DNA from: Trachelipus rathkii | Taxonomy: Eukaryota > Arthropoda > Malacostraca > Isopoda > Trachelipodidae | Assembly: GCA_015478945.1 (NCBI GenBank) | Contig: JABUQX010116873.1 | Span: 1-35,000 of the forward strand | Length of the DNA stretch: 35,000 nt | Direction of reading: 5' to 3' | Shown here: positions 1 through 10,957 of the stretch, piece by piece | Numbering within the stretch: position 1 is the stretch's first letter | How the letters are laid out: every line of letters starts with the position of its first letter | Translations under genes and position numbers: made by a program | Notes under the pieces: generated by a model | The model's input: only the letters and a program-made list of their open reading frames with translations | Databases searched by the model: none | What the model was told of the DNA's origin: nothing

Positions 1-1164
1 GCGAAGCGTGCACAACAACGAACGCAGCAGCAGCAGAGTGCAAGAAGCCAAAGTTCTTGACACTGATATTTTGACTATATGAGGGTGACTCTTTTTAAGA
101 TAAACAGTTCGGGCACAAAAAGAAAGAATAGAAGAAGAAGAGTCTGGTCTCGGCCATTAAAAAGAAAAAAACTTCTAATCGAATATTTATAAACTTAAGT
201 ATGAAAATAGTCCTTGACAAATCTAGAAATGTTTATAAAAACGCTGGCAGTGGATGTAGGAAATATTGAATCAGCGATTAGGGGAACTTTTGGAAATGAT
301 TACTTGTAGGCCTAGTTTAATTGTCATTTCCTTGTAACATTTATGGAAGATTAAATAGGTAGATTCATATTGGTATGTTACTTGAGGTGTCTGATAGAGC
401 ACACGTGAGGGTAAAGCCTAATGATAACCAGTATGTATTATCCTTTTGACAATCTCTTATGTCGTGATTTAGGTATTTGCTAGTTTAGCAAATAATTGAC
501 ACTTCCATTTACATCTAATTAATATTATGTGTTATTTATTTTAAGTTGTTATGTATAATTTACTATGCATAGGGACTCGATTCTCATTGGGTGCAGAGGT
601 AATATAGCTCAACTTTTTTCCTGGAGCACTTTTTACTGGTCCTTATAATGGAGCGTCTCTATCCTGTCTATATTTTTAGATTGACTTACTAAATAGTCAA
701 TATTTTAAAAATGCGGGGGAACCAGGGACCACATGGGTGTGCTCACTGTTTACAGAGTTGATATTTTTATACATTAACAATAAGGTTCATCCAACATACC
801 GAAGAAAGAGTTAAGGGTCAGAAAGATTCTGTAGGGAGGCATTTAGATGTAACAAAGTCATATGTTCAGCAAAATGTAAATTTTTTAGAGATTGACTTTC
901 ACACACTTTAGTATTCTAATAGTGCTCTTTCAACTTTAAACAGCAGCTAGATCAACATACAGATATTTAAGATGTACTATCATGATACACTCCTCTTTTA
1001 TAAATGGCATGTTTGTTATCAATTGTATAAGAATTTAGGGTTGTTATTCTTATTTTTCAATTCATCGAAATCTTAACATATCATGCCTTTTTCATAAATT
1101 CGAATTTGTGGCCCACTCGGATTGCCCACCACAACTGGTTTCACTCCAACTTTCTAATTTGGGG
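1..1164. other. AT-rich DNA without recognisable gene
   Basis: I see no open frame of useful length, no protein motif and no RNA gene here. A short CAG run lies near position 25-37 and there are scattered homopolymers. The last 80 bases lead into the first Z satellite unit, whose left edge I place at about 1165. Nothing repeats elsewhere in the window that I could detect by eye. Confidence 0.5.
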
Positions 1165-1676
1165 TAATATTAGGTGGTTTAATCACTTCAGCTGCTGTAT
1201 TTGAATAAACAAAACTCATTGTGCTGTGCAGTCACTTATCTTGACTTTTATGCCCTCTATAATTGTTTTTATTTATTTTTATGTGTTGTCTTATAAATTG
1301 CTCTATTGTTAAGAATCTTGTGATGGACCGTGGTGGTGGTAGCATCAATGTTTATCTGGACGACCATAATTAAGGCTGTTAGAAAAAGTATCTGTTTTTT
1401 TAATTTGCTAAGGTAGGCTTATATAGTTTAGGCATATTTTATCCCATTAGATATAACAACCATTGTATACCTGTCACTATTATCTTACGTTTATTTGCCC
1501 TTCCCAAATTATTTTTTTTAAAGAAATTTTTCAAACATTATCAATCCATTTTTGAACGATTTCAAAACAGATCTCGTAGCTACCATGTTATCTACGAGCA
1601 CTTTGTATGCGGTAAGAAAGTGATTAACTTTATTTGCTATGATTAGGTAGGATTTTATGTTTTAGCCTGCTTGCAT
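1165..1676 (+). repeat. Satellite Z, short block (about two 230-bp units)
   Basis: Two degenerate copies of the tandem unit that forms the large array at 4.85-8.26 kb, in the same orientation. Landmarks recur about 240 bases apart: the 'gtcact..atcttgacgttta' block near 1229 and 1475, the 'ctgttagaaa.agta' block near 1375 and 1600, and the 'ttaatttgct....aggtaggcttat' block near 1400 and 1633. Copies differ by many single-base indels. The block stops just after the 'ggctgctt' landmark, where an AT microsatellite begins. No coding potential. The call rests on shared motifs; copy boundaries are approximate. Confidence 0.75.
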
Positions 1677-1679
1677 TTC

Positions 1680-1809
1680 TATATTATATATAGTATATAT
1701 ATATATTATATATCACGTATATATATATATACTATACTATATAAGTATACTATATATATAACTATAGCTATATATATTCTATTATATATATATACCTTAT
1801 TATATATAT
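1680..1809. repeat. AT dinucleotide microsatellite
   Basis: Interrupted (AT/TA)n tract of about 130 bases that directly abuts the right edge of the short Z block. A 61-codon open frame across it is low complexity and not a gene. Confidence 0.9.
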
Positions 1810-2324
1810 GCGGTCAGTCCCGGAAAATGCACATGCATGTAACTGTAAAACTATAACAGCTACAAGGAATATATAAACATTTTTTTGTTTAAAGCAAGAT
1901 CATTTGGTGTGAACTTAAAAAAATGAATGATTTTAATTTAAGGAAAGGTAAAACTAGGTAGCCTAAGTTTTGACGCAAACAAAAAACATTTCACTTTTTT
2001 ATTATTCTAATTTTAGAAAAAAATCCCTCCTCTACATCATGGTAGTTATATATTTGTGTGGTTTTTATGTATCTATAGTGTCATTTTTTTTTTAGAAGGT
2101 GTCAAACTAAAAATTTCTTTTCAAGATTCGAAGTATAAATAACTTTCCATGGAACAACAATGTTTTTTGTTTTTTTTATATATGGAGACAAAATATAGAT
2201 TTCATATTATTAAAGAGCTGAGGTTTATTCCAGGATCGTTTTTCAATCAATATAACTGGATTCAATTTTGACGTCCTGTTTGATTGTATAAATTTGTTTT
2301 TATTAGGTAAATTGGTTTGACAAT
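1810..2324. other. AT-rich segment, nothing identified
   Basis: Non-tandem, T-rich sequence with several homopolymer runs of 8-9 T. I see no gene, RNA or clear repeat. It lies between the AT tract and the G repeat, inside the interval that separates the two Z blocks. Confidence 0.45.
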
Positions 2325-3560
2325 GAACAATTATATTCTGGCCAATGTCGCGACTAAGAACAATTTTGATCAGAATGGAGCCCTACGTAAGTACCCGGAC
2401 CTCCCTAGCCGGGACGTATCCGGTAGGCCGAGGCAAGTCCGCGACCGTGAGACATAATAACATTTTTAGTCACAGTATCTTTTTCAAGTGAATGTTGTCT
2501 TCCGAAATCCTCGCTGTGAACAATTCTTAATCATACTGGACCACACATCTCCCAGAAACGCCAGAGTACAGACGTCGCAGACCAGTCTAGGCCAGAGAAA
2601 AGTACCGTACTATTCATTCTTTATCAAAAATCTTACTATAAATAAAAATATGTTTACTGGTCGGGGGAGAGTTAAAATTAATCTGTCAAGTCGAGATAGC
2701 ACAACTTTGTTTTTTTGAAATTGAGAGCCCGGACCGGAGCGAAGTAGGCCGGGTGAAAGTATATTTTTTTTTAAAGAATTTGAAGTGTCTGTCGGGAGCT
2801 AAATGAACAATTATTGTAAATGAGCCGGAGCGGAGCAAAGTATTACATATTTTAACAATAATTTTTTTTCAAGTGAAATGTGATCTGCCCGAATTCGCCG
2901 CTGAACAATTTTAAATGGGTCGTCACCGAGCCAGATCAGTCGGAGACAAGTATACTATTTATTCAATAATAAATTTGTTTTTGTTTTATTTTCTTTTGAG
3001 GAAGTGTCCAGGGATCACTACTGCGCGAGATGTAAATTTTATTGATTGAGCGGAGCCGGAGCGGAGCCGGGAACCGGAGCATCAGTGACACAAGTATAAT
3101 ATTTTTAAAGAATTTTTTTGGGCATTTGAATACTATTTTTGCTGAAGTTGGAGCTGATGAATGATCATACATCATGTCTTTAACACCTAATTTTTTTCAA
3201 TAATATTTTTTTTTCAAAGTAGAAATGCCGTTCTGCCCGTCTGCCCGAATTCGCTACTGAACAATTTTAAATTGGATCGAAGCCAGGAGTTCCGAGAGAA
3301 ATTACCTGATTTTGTAATCATGAATAATTTTTTGAAAATTTTTTGGGAAGTAAAATTAATCTGCCTTGAATCGGAGATAAAAATTTTTGCAAATTGAGCG
3401 GAGCCGGAGTAGTCGGAGTCAAAGACATAAACTTTTTTTTAAAGAACTTTTATTTGGCATTTTAAAATATTTTGAAATCGTAAGGTGGGCTGACCGACAA
3501 TTTTTGACACTAGAAGCTCGAGAGCACAGGAGGCGTGGCTCCTATGAAGTATTTTTAGAT
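2325..3560 (+). repeat. Tandem repeat G, about 350 bp unit, roughly three degenerate copies
   Basis: The landmark 'ctgcccgaattcgc' followed by '(t/g)ctgaacaattttaaat' occurs at about 2886 and 3238, with a more degenerate copy near 2500, giving a period of about 350-385 bases. A second landmark, a GGAGCC-type run such as 'gagcggagccggag', occurs at about 2723, 2822, 3048 and 3396; the last two are 348 bases apart. Blocks such as 'aagtataatatttttaaagaa' also recur. The unit is clearly GC-richer than its surroundings. Short open frames in it (for example 2488-2718 and 3387-3569) are not conserved between copies, so I do not call genes. Family unknown. Confidence 0.65.
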
Positions 3561-4439
3561 GGCTCATAATAATATTTGCAAATTTATAAAACATGAAATA
3601 ATTCTCTTTTCATCTTTTAGAAAAGTTATAAAAGTAATAAATTCTGTCGTTATATAGTTGGGCAAAAGTACCCAACCCGGACTTGCATGCGCACTTTTTC
3701 AAGCCCAGACACACGAGGCGATAATAATAGTAATAATATACATTATTAATAATTATTAATTAAAAAAGGCTATAAATTTTTTTCTACTTTGTGTAAGAGA
3801 GTAATATTTTCAGTTTTTTATTTTTTTTGGTTTTATCTTCCTCTCTGATTTCCTTTCTCTATACATTGAGATAAAAAAACTTAACAAAAAAAAAAGGGTT
3901 TCTCTTTTAATTATAAAACTTTCCAGAAACCTTCCTTAGACATAAAGAGATGTTCACAAGTGTTTATTAAAAGTGATACAAATCATTTTATCTGTGGTTG
4001 ATTGAAGTGCTGACCATGATTGAAAAAAAAATTCGAGATTGTTTGAACAAAATATTGAAGAAATTATCATACCTATTTTTTATTTTTTTATTATATCAAA
4101 GTAGACCGATTATATCTTTATTACTACATTAATATTCACGGTACTTTTAGTGAAATTATTTTGTTGAATTTCTTGAAAAATGAGTACCTGTTATATTAGG
4201 CTTTGTGTGGAATTTCTGTCACATTAGCTATCAAACCCTTTTTAACTTTAAGGAGTGACAGATTAAAATAAAAGTTTACTGCTTTAAATCAATAATTTTC
4301 TTTTATTAAGATTGAAGATATTTTGTGATATTTTTTATAGAATTTTTAATATTTTTAATAAACTCTCTAATATTAGTATAATCTTGGGTATGGCAGCGTA
4401 AGCTTTCATTAACCTTCCATTTCCTGAAGTTAATTCGAG
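3561..4439. other. AT-rich segment, nothing identified
   Basis: Mostly A/T runs, including a tract of ATT/AAT words near 3720-3770. A short GC-richer island around 3665-3720 is unassigned. I see no gene, RNA or tandem repeat. Confidence 0.45.
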
Positions 4440-4711
4440 AGCAGGGTTGCATGTGTTGTGTATTTTATTTGACTGGGAATTGATTTTTTCTTTATTTTTT
4501 TAGTGAGGTTTGACCGAACATAAGAGCGAGAATGGGGACGAGTCCCTCCACCGTCTTCCTCCGGTAGGCGAGAGAAACCCGACTTCCGATTCTTGCCATC
4601 TTTGGTTGATTTGTCACCTGGGTATCTGCGTTCAAAAAGGAAAAATAAATTTGGACTTTTTGGGCGCCCCTCGGAGTACTCGAGCTCATTCGTATTGTCA
4701 AAAACGGTAAT
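4440..4711. other. Unidentified GC-richer block, open in several frames
   Basis: About 270 bases of clearly higher GC than the flanks. The left side carries a long T-rich tract ending in 'tttttttag' at about 4495-4503, which resembles a 3' splice acceptor. Overlapping open frames of 66 codons on the plus strand (4510-4710) and 69 and 97 codons on the minus strand coexist, which is expected when GC rises in stop-poor sequence and does not identify a coding strand. I recognise no domain in any of them. A perfect 'gggac-ga-gtccc' stem lies near 4543. It abuts the AT microsatellite that precedes the large Z array. It could be an exon relic or a mobile-element fragment. Confidence 0.3.
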
Positions 4712-4852
4712 TATTATATACAAGTTAATAAATATATATATATAATATTTATATATATATGTATATTATATATCTTATATTATGCTATATTATATATTTT
4801 ATATATATATATTATTTATATATTTATATATTATATATATATAATATAACTA
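4712..4852. repeat. AT dinucleotide microsatellite
   Basis: Interrupted (TA)n/(ATT)n tract of about 140 bases directly before the first unit of the large Z array. Confidence 0.9.
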
Positions 4853-7800
4853 TTATTTTACCAGTCACTATATCTTGACGTTTATTTGCACCTATATAAT
4901 TATTATATTTTAAATTTTCAATTTCTATAAATTTATTTTAAACGAATTAAAAACAATATCCGTGGTGCAGTTTATCAAACACAGTAATTAGCGTAGAGTA
5001 TTTCCTTGTGTTTTTTAATTTCCATATTCGGCTAGGTAGTTATATCGTTACATTGCGTGAGTTATGTTCGATCATAAGCAAACCAATTATTGCAGATGTC
5101 ACTTATCTTCGACTTTTAAGGTCTGACCACTCTATTTTTTAAATTTAAAAATTATTTGCAAAATTCGATTTTTAAACAAATTAAAAGATACTCGTAGGCT
5201 ACCATATTCTGTGGTGTTACCATGTTTATCAACTCCAATTGAGCCTGTTGGAAGGTACTTGTTTCATTGTAATAGTTATTTAGGCATTATGATTTCGTGT
5301 CATTTTTATTTAGATATAAATAAAAAATATTATTGTAGCTGTTACTCATCTTGATGCTATATGTGGCTCTCTATAATTTTTTTTTCATTTTTCAAAATAG
5401 ATAATTCTTTTTTAACGATTAAAAATACTCGATAGGCTACATGTATATAATCATAATTTAGCTTGTTAAAGTATTTGTTTTTTTTTGAATGGCTATACTA
5501 ATATTTAAGCTGTTATTTTTATTGTTCCTTGATGTATTTTTATTTTACTGTCACTTTATTTTCTTGACGTTATTGTCCCTCTCTATATTATTATTTTTTA
5601 AATTTTAAATTAATTTAAATACTAGTATCAAATTAGTGAAGCTCAAAAAATGAATTTCACTAATAGTGAAATGTGTGATATGCGCGTAGCTAACGAGTAT
5701 TTTTTTTAATTCCGTATAAGAAATGGTGATTTATAAATCATTAGGCCTGTTGAAAAGTATCGTTTTTTTTTATTTGTATTATAATTTCCTGAAGTTTTTA
5801 TTGTTGAGGGTGCTTAGTTTTATTTTTAAGATATAAACAAACTCCTCTATTTGAGCTGTCACTATCTTGCGTTTTTGTGACCTTTATTACTTCTATGAAA
5901 TTTTTGTAATTATTATAAATTTCTATTTTTCAAACATATTTAAATATCGATAGGTATTACCTACGAGTATTTAACAGTATTATGCTGGTTAGAAAGTATC
6001 TTGCTTCTTTCTTTGTTAGTATTAGGGTAGGCTCTTTTCCTTTTATGGTGTTATTCTTTTACATAAACAACCATTATTTGTAGCTGTTACTTTTATCTTT
6101 ACGTTTATGTGCCCTTGTAATTTATTTTTTAAAAATTAATTCATATTTCTATTTTAACGGCAAAATATCCTAACATTTTATTCATAATTAGGCCTGTTTG
6201 AAAGTATGTTGTGTTTTTATTGCTAATTTTAGGTAGGATTATATCGTTGTAGGTGTTTTTTATTTAGATATCAAACAAACCCCTCTAATCGTACCGTCTC
6301 GCTCTCTCTCTTGACGCCCTCATATGCTACTTTATATATTAAATTTTAAAATCTATATTTTTAAACAAATTACAAAACTCTACTGCTTAGTTACCTTGTT
6401 ATCGGCCCATAATTAGCGTGTAAAGTACCTTGGTTTTTAATTTGCTATAATAGGTAGGCTTTTATCGAATTTAGGGCTTCGTTTTATTTAAATGATTAAC
6501 AACCATTGTAGTTACTCATTCTCGTCGTTTGTGTTAACTTTTATGTTATTATTTTTTCTTATTTTCTTATATTTACTTATTACATTTTCCAACATAAAAA
6601 AATCTCCTAGGCTACATGGTTTTATTTTAATACACTACATGTAATTTTAGAAAGTTTTGTTTTTTTTTTTCATTATTTTTATTATTATTGTTTATATCTT
6701 TAGCACGCTGAGGCTAGTTATATTTGTATAAAATAAAACAACCATTTTCTGAACTTTTAATCTGTACCATGCTTTCTATATTTTTTTACAAAATTTTCAA
6801 ATAGTTTAAATTAAATTTTGGAACTGAATTAAAAAATACTCGTGGTACTGTTTTATCACCATAATTAAAACTGTTAGAAAGTATCTTGTTATTTTTAATT
6901 GCTATATTTTGGTAGGCTTATATCTCGTTAGGCTGCTTATTTTTATCGATATAACTAACATTATTTTAACTGTTATCATTTTTGTTTTGGACGTTTATGT
7001 CCCTTAATTAATTTTTTTAATTTTATATATATCTTAAAATAATTCTTTTTAAACAAATTTATAAAATACTATAGGCTACAAATTATTATCGGAACGTATT
7101 TAGGTTGTATGTAAGTAATCGATTTTTTAATGTTGCTAATATTTGGTAGGCTTTATATGTTTTAGGCTGCTTTTTTATATGGGAGATATAACAAGATCAT
7201 ATTTGTAGCTGTCAATTATTTGACGTTTATGTGCCATTAATTACTTTTTTTTTAAAAAATTTTAATTTTTAAATAAATTATATTCACGGAATTAAAATAC
7301 TTAGTTACATATTTATCATCCTAACTAAAGGATAGACCTGTTAAATTATCTCGTTTTTTTTATTTATTTGCTATTAATTAACTGACAGTATATTCGGTTT
7401 TAGGCTGTTTTTTTTATAGATAAAACAAATCTTACTTAAAAGCTCTTGCGTGTAATATATGGTAATTGCGTGCCTGTTTATTTTTTTTTTATAATTTCAA
7501 AGGTTCGTATAAATTCTTTTGTTTAAACGATTAAAAATAGCCTGCTACTTATTACTTGCACACCGCACTAATTAAGCTGTTAGAAGGTCTTGTTTTCTTT
7601 AATTTGTTATATTTAGCTTTATATTGTAATTACTACCTTTTAACAAATATTCCTCTATATTTTTTTTTTTTAAATTTTCAGAAATTATTTATATTCTTTT
7701 TACAGAGTTAAAAATACTCTTTGTTTTTAATATTTAGTTAATATTAGTAGAAAGTATTTGTTTTTTTTATTTGCTAATATTTAGGTAGGCTTATATCATT

Positions 7801-8262
7801 AGGCTGTTATTTTATTTAGCTATACACTAACTATTCCTGTCACTCTTATTTTGGCGTTTATTTGCACTCTATAATTATTATTTTTTTTTATTTTTCATTA
7901 TATTATTTTAATTCTATATTTAGTACGAATTAAAATTACTCTTTAGGATACAATGTTGCAACAATATTGGCCTGTAAGAAAAGTATTACTTGTTTTTTAA
8001 TTTGCTATATTACGGTAGGCATTCGTTTGGTCTTATTATTTTATATTTAGTATAAACAAGTTTGAAATAGAACGTGGATAATTCTACATTTTGTGTACTC
8101 TATAATTTTTTTTTTTATATTTTTAATTATGCATTAAATTCTTTCAACGACATTAAAAATTTATAGGTATCGCTGTTTTAAAACTAATAATTAGTCGTTA
8201 GAAGATATTAATTTCTTTTATTTGCCGTATTAGTTTAGGTTTATATCTATGCTTTACTTTAT
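4853..8262 (+). repeat. Satellite Z, main array (about 14-15 units of about 230 bp)
   Basis: Tandem array with a T-rich plus strand. Unit landmarks in order: 'gtcactatcttgacgttta', 'tgccctctataatta', a T run followed by 'aaattttcaaa', 'aaaatactcgtaggctacc', 'cctgttagaaagtatcttg', 'ttaatttgctatattagg', 'taggcttatatcgttttagg', 'gatataaacaaccattgtag'. The 'ttgacg' landmark recurs near 4876, 5110, 5350, 5564, 5866, 6098, 6306, 6512, 6748, 6985, 7218 and 7853, so most spacings are 205-242 bases and longer ones contain degenerate units. Copies differ from each other mainly by small indels in homopolymers. No open frame of note. It shows no clear similarity to satellites A and B further right. Family not recognised. 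Confidence 0.85.
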
Positions 8263-8382
8263 TACACCATAGTATATATTATTATATTTAGTATCATATC
8301 TATATTATTAATATATAATTATATTATATTACTATTTATATATATATATAGATTAATAGATATATTACATATATATATATAT
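8263..8382. repeat. AT dinucleotide microsatellite
   Basis: Interrupted AT tract closing the Z array. It begins after the 'ggctgcttt' landmark of the last Z unit, the same phase at which the tract at 1680 begins. Confidence 0.85.
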
Positions 8383-8689
8383 GGCCTTTTTGGATTTAAG
8401 AAAGCAATATATTGATATTTTTTAGAATATCGATTTTTTTAACGAATTCTTATATCAATATATTTTTATAAATTTAAATTTATTATTAACCATTGTGAAT
8501 ACATTTTCTAAATTGTATAGCTGATTTGATTTGTGATAGCATTTCAATTTAGGTAAGATTATTTATTAATTTTAAAATTAAAATTATTAGTATAGTATAT
8601 GTCAAGATAAATAAATCGAAGAGCATAACTGTTTTAGAAGATTATTCTAAAGGAAGCGATTAATCTTTAAGGATAAGGAATATTGTATT
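8383..8689. other. AT-rich segment between Z array and transposase relic
   Basis: No gene or repeat identified. If the transposase belongs to a complete element its left terminal repeat should lie here, but I could not recognise one. Confidence 0.4.
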
Positions 8690-9376
8690 CAAGAAAATGT
8701 AAGAACGACCACCCTATGACTCTTTCATTAAAGGAAAGACAGATGGCGATGAGATCGAGATGTGTAAATACGTTTACCTAAAGATATCTGTGAACGTGTA
8801 TTCGCTTATTGAAATTTATTTACTTCATTATTTTGGTGCTCGACTTCACGATCTTTGTGACACTTCCATGTATGAGGGCTAGATCATGATTGGAAAGTTA
8901 TATGCGGAGGTTTGTGATTGCCCCAGTATATTATATGGTCAGAAGCTGATTTGGAGGAAATATAACATTGACCATTTGAAATTGATTTTGATCTTCATTT
9001 TTGGTAAATTTAGAACAGTGTTACCCAAATCAATGGGTTTTTTGGTGGAGAGTATGTCTTGGGAAGACAAGGTGCTTCCAAGTTTTTAGTTCCAAAGATA
9101 TCAAAAGGTATGCCTAAGAATTAAAATCATTTACTTATAGCAGACATATGAATCACTATTCATTTTCGATTTCCTGGCAGGTTATAATGGACATATTCAA
9201 TTCAAACAGGACAATATAACAGTTAATTCGTGTATGTTTGTAAACCGCCGCAACTCGGAGCACATTACCAATCGAGTTGAATCCCTTTGGTCAAGTGCAA
9301 ACGAAGAAAAAACGGGAATTGCAGACGGCAGACAAACAATATGTTAGATGGCTACATCTTCGATTTATTTGGTGAA
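8690..9376 (+). pseudogene. ISXO2/IS1595-like DDE transposase relic (Merlin type), frameshifted
   Basis: Reading across frames recovers the ordered motifs of this family. An N-terminal cysteine with M-T-L (8698-8724) and an R-W-R (8741-8749) fit the zinc-binding head. D-W (8888-8893) and E-V-C (8907-8915) precede a G-G (8953-8958). The first catalytic Asp is in E-I-D (8978-8986). N-Q-W-V-F (9028-9042), G-G (9044-9049) and F-L-V-P (9083-9094) follow. A probable second Asp is GAC at 9143. G-Y-N (9180-9188), F-V-N with a following H (9236-9263) and the catalytic Glu in E-S-L-W (9279-9290) complete the core. The tail R-R-K...M-L-D-G-Y (9302-9355) matches the usual C-terminus. The frame changes about eight times, for example at the six-T run 9038-9043, so it cannot be translated as read. 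Such proteins cut and paste DNA elements. No terminal inverted repeats were found. A short intron at 9102-9180 is an alternative reading for one frame change. Confidence 0.7.
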
Positions 9377-10093
9377 AAAAAAAGAAAAGCTTTTTGAACA
9401 ATGTTGATGATATTATTAGATTTTATCTCTAAATATAATATTATTCTTAAATAATAATTTAAATATTAAATTTAAAAATGTATTTATTTTTTTTTAATAA
9501 ATTATACTGTTAAATAAATATTGCTCACAAGTGGAAGTACAATCAGTCCCAAAATTCATTAATATTTTTAAGAGAGTGGAACAGTTCACTCATTTTTAAG
9601 GATGTAAACATTGATAAAATATGAAGTATAAAGTTGCTAAATTAATAATAAATTAAAAAAAGTATAATAGTTCGATTAATAAATCGTGTGTGTGATCCTG
9701 GTATCAGTTTGATATTTTGTTATACCAAACTTCATGTTGACTGAAATCAGTAGCTAAGTCTGTTTTTTAAAAAAGTATTTGTAATACGAACTTTTATAAG
9801 CAACAATTACACAAGTATGCTATAAGAAAGGTCTATATAATCGATGTTGGAAAATGGCGCAAATCTAGATGAGGAAACATTACTACGAGTGTAGAACAGT
9901 TTAAAACGCTTATTCTTTGTTAAGTGTAGTCACTAGGAAAAATTATGAATTTTCTTTTTTCTATTTCGACCTTTCTTTTAATCGTCTTTTCTTTCTTTTG
10001 TCCTGAGTAGCTTTCAAAATTTCTTTTCGCCACTCGGTTACCTCCTGTATTTGGCGTACGCTAAAATTATTAATTAGTAATACTATGAGCGAG
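9377..10093. other. AT-rich segment, nothing identified
   Basis: The left half is dominated by A/T words just downstream of the transposase relic. Around 9940-10060 there is a pyrimidine-rich stretch that would read as lysine-rich on the minus strand; no domain was recognised. The outer edge of the large inverted repeat lies at or slightly left of the right end of this segment. Confidence 0.4.
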
Positions 10094-10193
10094 TATATTT
10101 ATATATATATTTATTATAATATATATTTATTAGCTATTATAGTATTATATAGTATATTTTTATAATATTGTAATTATATTTTATAATATATTA
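10094..10193. repeat. AT-rich microsatellite at left outer edge of inverted repeat
   Basis: Interrupted AT tract of about 100 bases. Its counterpart in the right arm is the AT tract at about 33400-33515; in both arms a short palindrome lies on the side facing the centre. Confidence 0.7.
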
Positions 10194-10195
10194 GG

Positions 10196-10209
10196 GTAAA
10201 GTACTTTAC
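10196..10209. other. 14-bp perfect palindrome
   Basis: 'gtaaagtactttac' is self-complementary. It sits next to the AT tract and is followed by 'acacttct' at 10214-10221, whose complement 'agaagtgt' (33366-33373) precedes a similar stem at 33376-33396 in the right arm. I take the two as counterparts. Confidence 0.5.
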
Positions 10210-10337
10210 GCGAACACTTCTAGAAAAATTCGGGTTGCATTTTGCATTATTGTTTGTTTTGCCGTCATAAATAATAGGCGTTTGACGACTTTCTTTAGCG
10301 TATATGTTACAAGTAAATTTAAAGTCTGTTATTTGAC

Positions 10338-10445
10338 TATATTATATTATTATTAATATTTATATTATTATATTATATATATAAAATTTATTAATATTTA
10401 TATTTATATTATATATATTATATTATTATATAGTATTATATAAAG
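10338..10445. repeat. AT-rich microsatellite
   Basis: Interrupted TAT/ATT tract of about 105 bases inside the linker of the left arm. No clear counterpart was found in the right arm, whose linker is shorter. Confidence 0.8.
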
Positions 10446-10957
10446 GTTAAAAAAAATAATAATAAGTATGTTAGGTTTGATTAACACGGCCTCTAGTCCG
10501 GTGTTTGGAATTTCGGATAAATTGAATTATACGGCTTTGGTTTATTTTAATAATGTAATTTTCTCTTATTTACTCTGTGATCCTTATAGCTATTAAATTT
10601 TATTAAATAAACACACCCTTATAACCACGAAAATAACTTAATTTATTATAACAAAGTTGTAATCAATTCCTTTGTTTAAAAATAAATTTAAGAATCACTT
10701 AAGAACAATTAAGTGGGCATCTTCCTTTATTAATTCTTACTTATGAACACAAAACAAAAAATAAAATAAATTAAATATCGAAAAGTAGGTATATTTTCGA
10801 TATTGAGTGCACTTTATTTCGTACGCGTGAGTTAGCAGTTTATTTTAGCAGTTACATTTTGGATTTATGATTACTATTATTTTTTATAGGTTGAAGGTAA
10901 AAAGGCCATACATTTAAAAATATAAGGACAATAGTAACAAAAAAATGATTATCAATA
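10446..10957. other. Linker of left arm, outer side of AAT block
   Basis: No gene. The part from about 10800 to 10957 aligns, reversed, with about 32960-33130 of the right arm through 'aaggacaatagtaa', the 'cttcaa.cct' region and 'acgcgta'. The outer 350 bases have no convincing match. Confidence 0.5.
10774..10804. other. Hairpin with 11-bp perfect stem
   Basis: 'aatatcgaaaa' at 10774-10784 pairs with 'ttttcgatatt' at 10794-10804 around a 9-base loop. No T run or gene end suggests a terminator; function unknown. Confidence 0.5.

Noticed and set aside
1671..1856. 61-codon open frame over the AT microsatellite
   Set aside because: Consists of Tyr/Ile codons from (TA)n; not a gene.
9102..9180. 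A 79-bp intron (gtatg...cag) in the transposase
   Set aside because: Splice-like ends are present, but the interval also holds a candidate second catalytic Asp at 9143 in the expected place, so a frameshift is the simpler reading; left as an alternative.
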